Both the position numbers and the translations under genes were made by a program. 64,000 nt of DNA, from positions 2,604,001 to 2,668,000 of the forward strand of contig NC_021663.1 in the NCBI RefSeq assembly GCF_000418365.1, written 5' to 3'. This document shows positions 58,997 to 64,000 of the stretch, piece after piece. The notes below the pieces were generated by a model. The model worked only from the letters and a program-made list of their open reading frames with translations. It was not told where the DNA came from and did not search any database. Within the stretch, counting starts at the first letter, position 1, and each line of letters starts with the position of its first letter. The DNA is from Corynebacterium terpenotabidum Y-11. Its GTDB lineage: Bacteria > Actinomycetota > Actinomycetes > Mycobacteriales > Mycobacteriaceae.

Positions 58997-59782
58997 TCAG
59001 GCCAGGCGCCCCACCCGCACCGTCACCGGCCACGAGACCTGCCGCGGACGCCCGTTGTCGCCCCAGATCCGCACGATATCGGAACAGAAGTTCTGGAACA
59101 GGTCCGCCCGACCCTCCTCCTCCGCCTTCCGCACCGCCGACCACGTGCTGATGTACCCCAGGAATCCATCAGCGTCGAGATCCCGGTCAATGCTCAACTC
59201 CGGGGCGTCCAGCTCCTCGAAGGGGAACTCAATCGTCCGGTACCCCTCATCGACGTGCCGACGCTCCGGCTCCCAGAACGGACCGATCTCGTCATAGTAG
59301 AAACGGCCGAAACATTCCTGCAGGTCAGCATCGAAAATCCGGAGCACACCGTAGCTCACCAGGGCGATCAGCGCCCCTGGAACCGCGATCCGACGCGCCT
59401 CGGCGTAGAACTCCGGCAGATTGAACCAGTGCGCCGACTGCGCCGCCGTGACCAGGTCCACCGTGTGGTCTGCCACCGGCAGCCGCTCGGCCGTCCCCAC
59501 CTCGTAAGTCACATTCGGCTTCGGCGTGGCCGCCGCGATCTGCGAGGCACTCGGGTCAAAGGCCAGCACCCGGTCGAAACAGTCCGCGAGCTGGGCGGAC
59601 AACTGGCCGGTACCGCAGCCCACATCCACCGCCGTCCCCGTCGACGGCGCCAGTTCCGCCAGGTACGACGACACCTGCGTGGGATAGCTCGGCCGGTACA
59701 TCGCGTACTCGGCGCCGCCGGTAAACCAGTTGCTGGGGACGTCAGAGCCGGCGCTGCCGGAGCCGGTGGGCGTGTCAGTCAT
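58997..59782 (-). CDS. class I SAM-dependent methyltransferase
   Basis: A 261-residue methyltransferase with motif I TAVDVGCGTGQLSAQLA (about 51-67), the acidic RVLAFDPSASQI, and HTVDLVTAAQSAHWFN as motif IV. The AHW/F arrangement is as in small-molecule methyltransferases of the trans-aconitate and ubiquinone type. TACGCT with exactly 6 bases of spacing marks the start. Confidence 0.87.
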   Translation of the reverse strand: MTDTPTGSGSAGSDVPSNWFTGGAEYAMYRPSYPTQVSSYLAELAPSTGTAVDVGCGTGQLSAQLADCFDRVLAFDPSASQIAAATPKPNVTYEVGTAERLPVADHTVDLVTAAQSAHWFNLPEFYAEARRIAVPGALIALVSYGVLRIFDADLQECFGRFYYDEIGPFWEPERRHVDEGYRTIEFPFEELDAPELSIDRDLDADGFLGYISTWSAVRKAEEEGRADLFQNFCSDIVRIWGDNGRPRQVSWPVTVRVGRLA

Positions 59783-59788
59783 AGGACC

Positions 59789-59794
59789 AGCGTA
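59789..59794 (-). promoter_or_regulatory. -10 hexamer of the methyltransferase gene (leaderless type)
   Basis: TACGCT on the minus strand with exactly 6 bases to the ATG. Confidence 0.55.
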
Positions 59795-59836
59795 CGGGAC
59801 CGGACCCCGGCCTGGACCGCCCGAACTGCTCCGCTC

Positions 59837-61489
59837 TCACAGCGCCAACCGCTCACCGGCCCAGCGCTGCCGCAGCCACCGGTCGTGGGACGCCACGACG
59901 ACCGCGCCCGGATACTCCGGGATCGCCTTCTCCAAGGCCGTGACCAGTGCCAACGACAGATGATTGTCTGGTTCATCGAGCAACAGCACCTCCGGCGGGT
60001 CGGCGAGCAGCACCGCCAGGGTGACGCGACGGCGCATTCCCGGGCTCAACTCCGCCAGCCGACGGGACTCGTCCCGCGGGTGGATCAGCCCGAAGGTGGA
60101 CAGTGGCACCTGCTCCGCCACGTCATCGCCGACCAGGTCACGGTAGGTGCGCTCCACGGTGCGTCCCGGCCCGCGGTCCTGCGGATCCGGCAGTGTCACC
60201 TCCTGGGTGAGGTACCCGGTCCGCACCCCGGCCACGGTGAGGGTGCCGGCGTCCTGCGGCAGGACCCCGGCCAGCACCGAGAGCAGGGTGGATTTCCCTG
60301 ACCCGTTCGGGCCGGTGACCAGTAGCTTTCCGGTGCCGTTGAGGGTCAGGGAGACCGGGGCGAGGCGTCCGTCCACACTGAGACGGGACGCCACGACCAC
60401 CGGGCCGTCGGCGGGTTCGCGCACCCGGCCACCGGCGGTCAGTCCGGCAAAGGTCAGCTCCTCCGTCGGCCGACGGACCTGCGTCTCCTCGAGCTTCTCC
60501 AGACGGGACCGGGAATCGCTTACCCGGCGCGAGACGACCTTGGCATTGCGGTCACCGTAGAACTTCTTCGCGATACGGCCCTCAGTGCGCGGTGCCGCAC
60601 CCGGGTGCCCGACGGTGTGACTGTCGCGGACCCCGGCACGCAGGCGTTTCAGCTCCGCCTGTTCGTCCCGGAACTGCCGCTCCCACCGGTCCCGGACCTC
60701 CCTCCTGGCGATCAGGTAGTCGGAGTAGTTGCCGGTGTAGCGCGTCACCCCGCCGACCGTCCCGGCCTGCGTCGGCGCGGGGTCGAGGTCCACAAGGGAG
60801 GACGCCACCTCATCGAGGAACGCCCGGTCGTGACTGGCGAACAGGACCGGGCCCTTCCACTCCGACAGGATGCTGACCAGGTAATCCGTCGCCGCATCGT
60901 CCAGGTGGTTCGTCGGTTCGTCGAGGAGCAGAATATCCGGACGGTTGAGCAGCAACCGGGCCAGTGACAGGCGTGCCTGCTCACCGCCGGAGAGTTCGCC
61001 GGTGGGGGTGTCGGGCGCGACCCGGGAGAGGCCCAGGCCGACGAGGGTGGCGGCAATCCGGGCGTCCGTCCCCCACACGTCGAGCTGTTCGGCGCGGTCG
61101 AGTGCCGCGGCGTAGGCATCCGCGTCGTAGGGGTCGCTGGCGCTGTCCAGGTCAACGAGGACGCGACGCTGCTCAGCGACGGCCCGTTCCAGTGCCCGGG
61201 CAACGGTCTCGTCCGGGGCGGACGGGGCCTGCTGGTGGAGCAGTCCGATCCGGGAAGTACCTGTGTCGATGTGGCCCGCGGTCGTGGCACCGGTCGGCAG
61301 CGAACCGTGGACAGCCTGCAGCAACGTGGACTTGCCCGAACCGTTCTCCCCGATCAGTCCCACGCATTGACCTGCGGAAACGGTGAAGGAGATGTCGGTG
61401 AGGACGCGGGTGCCGGCGATCTGGACGGACAGGCCGTCGATGCGCAGCGGGGTGGTGTTCGCGGACGTGGACGGGGTGAAGGACAGCAT
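59837..61489 (-). CDS. ABC-F family ATPase (ribosome-acting)
   Basis: A soluble protein of 550 residues with two ABC ATPase domains and no membrane part. Domain 1: Walker A GENGSGKST, signature LSGGEQARLSLARLLLNRP, DEPTNHLDD. Domain 2: GPNGSGKST, signature-like LSPGMRRRVTLAVLLADPP, DEPDNHLS. The interdomain linker contains many Arg (RREVRDRWERQFRDEQAELKRLR), as in the tRNA-contacting arm of ABC-F proteins that rescue antibiotic-stalled ribosomes. GGGAG lies upstream of the ATG. Whether it gives drug resistance is not known. Confidence 0.93.
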   Translation of the reverse strand: MLSFTPSTSANTTPLRIDGLSVQIAGTRVLTDISFTVSAGQCVGLIGENGSGKSTLLQAVHGSLPTGATTAGHIDTGTSRIGLLHQQAPSAPDETVARALERAVAEQRRVLVDLDSASDPYDADAYAAALDRAEQLDVWGTDARIAATLVGLGLSRVAPDTPTGELSGGEQARLSLARLLLNRPDILLLDEPTNHLDDAATDYLVSILSEWKGPVLFASHDRAFLDEVASSLVDLDPAPTQAGTVGGVTRYTGNYSDYLIARREVRDRWERQFRDEQAELKRLRAGVRDSHTVGHPGAAPRTEGRIAKKFYGDRNAKVVSRRVSDSRSRLEKLEETQVRRPTEELTFAGLTAGGRVREPADGPVVVASRLSVDGRLAPVSLTLNGTGKLLVTGPNGSGKSTLLSVLAGVLPQDAGTLTVAGVRTGYLTQEVTLPDPQDRGPGRTVERTYRDLVGDDVAEQVPLSTFGLIHPRDESRRLAELSPGMRRRVTLAVLLADPPEVLLLDEPDNHLSLALVTALEKAIPEYPGAVVVASHDRWLRQRWAGERLAL

Positions 61490-61613
61490 GGTCGAACTCC
61501 CTGTGTGCGGCACGGTGTGCCCCGCCGGGCACAGGTCACCGACAACCCCGGGCACGGTGGCCCGACAGGGGTTTATTCCGGTGACGCCTCAGTCGCGGGG
61601 CGGTTCAGGGGGT

Positions 61614-61625
61614 TCACTTCCGCAT
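61614..61625 (-). other. possible 3-codon leader ORF before the ABC-F gene
   Basis: ATGCGGAAGTGA (Met-Arg-Lys-stop) sits 7 bases after a TACGGT hexamer, 125 bases upstream of the ABC-F ATG. ABC-F genes are often controlled by short leader peptides. The evidence is positional only. Confidence 0.25.
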
Positions 61626-61709
61626 GGGGCCGACCGTAGCAGCGGCGGTGCCGGGGCGGCAAGCATGTCCCGGCCTGCCTACCGGGCCAGGCGCCCACTC
61701 CCCCGAGAT

Positions 61710-62192
61710 CTACCCCTCGAACAGCGCCTTGATGTTCTGTAGTGTCTCGGTGATGCCGTAGGTGGCCGTCTCCTGACGGTCGGCTTCCTGGGCCGCGGCC
61801 TCCGCCCCGAACTTCTCCGCGAAGAACGCCTCGCCGGCCGGGGTGAACTCAGTGAACTCGGTGAGGACGGTGGCGTCGTCCCGGCGGTTCACCGGCTCCA
61901 GGCGGTAGCCCCACACCGTACCGCTGGACTGCACCTTCCACGAGAACTCCCGGTCCGCCTCGCTGGTCACGACCTCCGAGACGGTCGACCACTCGCGCTC
62001 CGGGGCGCGGTTGTACCCGGTGAAGGTCGCGCCGACGACGCGGGCGGCCGGGTCGGTGGCGGCAGCGCCGTTCCACTCCGCCCGGTAGCACTGCGCGCTC
62101 CACTCGCCGGTCCGGGTCACGTCACTGACGACGGCGAATACCTCGGCCGGGGCGGCGGCGATGGTGACGGAATCACTGAGTTCATAGGCCAT
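61710..62192 (-). CDS. SRPBCC (START-like) family protein
   Basis: A 160-residue helix-grip protein of the polyketide cyclase/dehydrase type: SVTIAAAPAEVFAVVSDVTRTGEWSAQ is the family opening, and a C-terminal helix follows GITETLQNIKALFEG. It should bind a hydrophobic ligand. TAGACT-N6-ATG marks a leaderless start. Confidence 0.88.
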   Translation of the reverse strand: MAYELSDSVTIAAAPAEVFAVVSDVTRTGEWSAQCYRAEWNGAAATDPAARVVGATFTGYNRAPEREWSTVSEVVTSEADREFSWKVQSSGTVWGYRLEPVNRRDDATVLTEFTEFTPAGEAFFAEKFGAEAAAQEADRQETATYGITETLQNIKALFEG

Positions 62193-62198
62193 GGACCG

Positions 62199-62204
62199 AG
62201 TCTA
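62199..62204 (-). promoter_or_regulatory. -10 hexamer of the SRPBCC gene (leaderless type)
   Basis: TAGACT on the minus strand with exactly 6 bases to the ATG. Confidence 0.55.
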
Positions 62205-62234
62205 CGGCGACCGGTCGGTCTGACAGGATCCGTC

Positions 62235-64000
62235 CTATCTGGTGCCGACGCCACCGTCCGCTCCGCCAGCGACATCAGCGCCGGCAGCGCCGTCCACCTC
62301 AACGGCGGCCTCGGCGTCCTCGGCGTCCTCCGCTCCACCGGCGGCGAACTGCGACCGGTACAGGTCCGCGTAGGCGCCACCGGCGGCCAACAGTTCCTCG
62401 TGCGAGCCCTGCTCCACAATCGACCCGTCGACCATGACAAGGATCCGGTCGGCGTCCCGGATCGTGGACAGCCGGTGCGCGATGACGAAGGAGGTCCGGT
62501 CTGCCCGGATCGCCGTCATCGCCTTCTGCACCAGCACCTCGGTCCGGGTGTCCACCGACGACGTCGCCTCGTCGAGGATTAGCAGCTCCGGTGCCCGCAG
62601 GAAAGCCCGGGCAATGGTGATGAGCTGCCGTTCACCGGCGGAGACCGACCCGCCGTCCTGATCGATCACCGTGTCGTACCCCGCCGGCAGCGCATGGACG
62701 AACCGGTCGACGTACGCGGCCTTCGCCGCGGCCACGACCTCCTCATCGGACGCATCGAGCCTGACGTAGCGGATGTTGTCCATGATCGTCCCCTCGAACA
62801 GCACCGCGTCCTGCAGCACCATACCGGTGCGCGACCGCAGGTCGGCCCGGGACATGAGGCGGGTGTCCACCCCGTCGAGCAGGATCTGACCACTGTTGAC
62901 CTCGTAGAACCGCATGATGAGGTTCACCAGCGTCGTCTTGCCCGCACCGGTCGGCCCGACGATGGCGATGGTCTGCCCCGGCTCCACCGTGAGATCGAGC
63001 GACCGGATGAGCGGCTCCGACCCGTCACCGCCGTAGCCGAAGGAGACATCGCGGAACTCCACCCGACCCGGCTTCTGCCCCGCCGTGAACTGCGGCGACC
63101 GGGTCTCGGCCGGGTCGGCGTCCTCCTCGTCGGCGTCGAGCAGCTCGAAGACGCGCTCGGTGGAGGCGATACCGGACTGCAGCATCGTCGTCATCCCGGC
63201 GACCTCGCTCAACGGCTGGTTGAACTCGCGGGAGTACTGGATGAACGCCGTCGCCGCGCCCAGGGTCATCGACCCGCCGGCGACGCGCAGCCCACCGGCC
63301 ACGGCGATGACCACATACGACAGCCAGGTGAGGAACTGCATCAACGGCATCATCGAGCCGGACAGGAACTGGGCCTTCGCACTGGCCCGGTACATCGCCT
63401 CGTTACGCCCGGTGAACTCGGCGGCCATCTCCTCCTGACGGCCGTAGGCGACGACGAGGTCATGGCCGGTGAAGGATTCCTCGACATGCCCGTTGACCCG
63501 GCCGGTCTCCGACCACTGCGCCCCGTACTGCTTCTGCGCCCGGGAACCGACCACGCCGACGACCACCGCGGTGAGCGGCAGTACCAGCAGAGTGAGCAGG
63601 GTGAGCTGCCAGGACACGGTGACCATCATGACGAGGACGCCGATGATCATCATCACCGAGTACACCAGCTGGCTGATCGCCTGCTGGAGCGCCTGCTGAA
63701 TATTGTCGACGTCATTGGTGGTCCGCGAGAGGATGTCGCCGCGCTGGCGGGTGTCGTAGTACGTCAGCGGCAGGTGGTGGATCTTGCGTTCCACCCGCGC
63801 CCGCAGGTCGACGACGACGGCCACGACCACCCGGTTGAGCACGTACCCCTGGAGCCAGTTGAACACCCCGGCGACGATGTACATGCCCAGCACGATGCTG
63901 ATGAGCTCGCCGAGCCTGCCGTAGTCGATGCCGGCACCGGGGTCGCCCTGCCACATCGCCAGGACGCCGTCATAGATGACGTCGACGGCGTAGCCGAGCA
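62235..64000 (-). CDS. ABC exporter (membrane and ATPase domains), 5' end outside window
   Basis: A type-IV ABC exporter half-transporter, at least 588 residues; the start lies beyond the window and the frame is open to the last base. Visible are helices 2-6 of the membrane domain (GMYIVAGVFNWLQGYVLNR, VTVSWQLTLLTLLVLPLTAV), Walker A GPTGAGKTT, signature VSAGERQLITIARAFLRAP, Walker B LLILDEATSSVD and switch IAHRLSTI. It resembles MsbA/LmrA/YheI-type multidrug exporters, which often come as adjacent heterodimer pairs; the partner would be upstream. The C-terminal tail is rich in Ala/Glu/Asp. Confidence 0.93.
   Translation of the reverse strand, partial: LGYAVDVIYDGVLAMWQGDPGAGIDYGRLGELISIVLGMYIVAGVFNWLQGYVLNRVVVAVVVDLRARVERKIHHLPLTYYDTRQRGDILSRTTNDVDNIQQALQQAISQLVYSVMMIIGVLVMMVTVSWQLTLLTLLVLPLTAVVVGVVGSRAQKQYGAQWSETGRVNGHVEESFTGHDLVVAYGRQEEMAAEFTGRNEAMYRASAKAQFLSGSMMPLMQFLTWLSYVVIAVAGGLRVAGGSMTLGAATAFIQYSREFNQPLSEVAGMTTMLQSGIASTERVFELLDADEEDADPAETRSPQFTAGQKPGRVEFRDVSFGYGGDGSEPLIRSLDLTVEPGQTIAIVGPTGAGKTTLVNLIMRFYEVNSGQILLDGVDTRLMSRADLRSRTGMVLQDAVLFEGTIMDNIRYVRLDASDEEVVAAAKAAYVDRFVHALPAGYDTVIDQDGGSVSAGERQLITIARAFLRAPELLILDEATSSVDTRTEVLVQKAMTAIRADRTSFVIAHRLSTIRDADRILVMVDGSIVEQGSHEELLAAGGAYADLYRSQFAAGGAEDAEDAEAAVEVDGAAGADVAGGADGGVGTR

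Noticed and set aside
1-64000. tRNA, rRNA, riboswitch or replication origin.
   Set aside because: I looked in the gaps for cloverleaf ends, CCA, T-loop GGTTCGA-like strings and DnaA-box clusters and found none that hold up. A covariance-model search would be decisive.

Overview
The window is about two-thirds G+C and reads as chromosomal DNA of a high-GC Corynebacterium. Support comes from a cydABDC operon in the usual corynebacterial order, two proteins resembling the mycobacterial antigen MTB12, a PimE/MptC-like GT87 mannosyltransferase, AdhA and Ald resembling the C. glutamicum enzymes, an AlkB/rubredoxin cluster, and many genes without Shine-Dalgarno sites that start just after a TAnnnT hexamer (leaderless). 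A relative of C. variabile or C. terpenotabidum is a guess. I see no rRNA, tRNA, CRISPR array, phage gene or transposase; the accessory signal lies in repeats and palindromes between genes.

Layout. 1-8.7 kb: an MMPL exporter divergent from a CsoR/CstR-type repressor with two perfect operators, then cydABDC (bd oxidase and its assembly ABC transporter). 8.7-15.9 kb: an SDR, a diacylglycerol-kinase-like lipid kinase, an alkyl-DHAP-synthase-like flavoprotein and, divergently, glpD, followed by a methyltransferase and an unknown protein. The flavoprotein/glpD gap is full of repeats. 15.9-21.7 kb: two tandem paralogous OafA-type acyltransferases with SGNH domains, then a second repeat-rich gap. 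21.7-28.9 kb: an FAD protein and 3-methyladenine glycosylase; a methyltransferase-cupin-HTH operon; an MTB12-like protein with a two-gene ABC transporter. 29-36.7 kb: adhA, a YdeI-like protein, metB with a coupled unknown gene, a sugar acetyltransferase, a DAACS symporter and a FtsX-type ABC pair. 36.8-43.3 kb: NarL-type two-component system, signal peptidase I, and alkB-(2-TM protein)-rubredoxin-rubredoxin-reductase. 43.3-55.7 kb: MTB12-like protein, carboxylesterase, dicarboxylate symporter, CPBP protease, GT87 mannosyltransferase with an overlapping HNH lipoprotein, Dps, a hot-dog protein, two CNNM/CorC proteins and an aldo/keto reductase. 55.7-64 kb: a very long hairpin, a DJ-1/PfpI protein, Ald, DoxX, a methyltransferase, an ABC-F protein, an SRPBCC protein and an ABC exporter cut by the window end.

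How it fits together. AlkB, AdhA and Ald together could take an n-alkane to the fatty acid, although AdhA and Ald in this genus are best known for ethanol. The AGPS-like flavoprotein, lipid kinase and GlpD recall the M. tuberculosis Rv2249c-Rv2252 neighbourhood and point to glycerol-phosphate lipid metabolism. The acyltransferases and GT87 protein point to envelope decoration. The histidine kinase/regulator next to a divergent FtsX-type ABC pair looks like an envelope-stress module.

The most interesting unexplained signals are an 89-bp nested palindrome present three times at exactly the same length, a 15-unit 12-bp array that encodes a cysteine every fourth residue on one strand, a 28-bp-arm hairpin at a convergent junction, a cysteine-containing HTH/cupin/methyltransferase operon with its own inverted repeat, and a CydD that lacks most of its ATPase helical subdomain.
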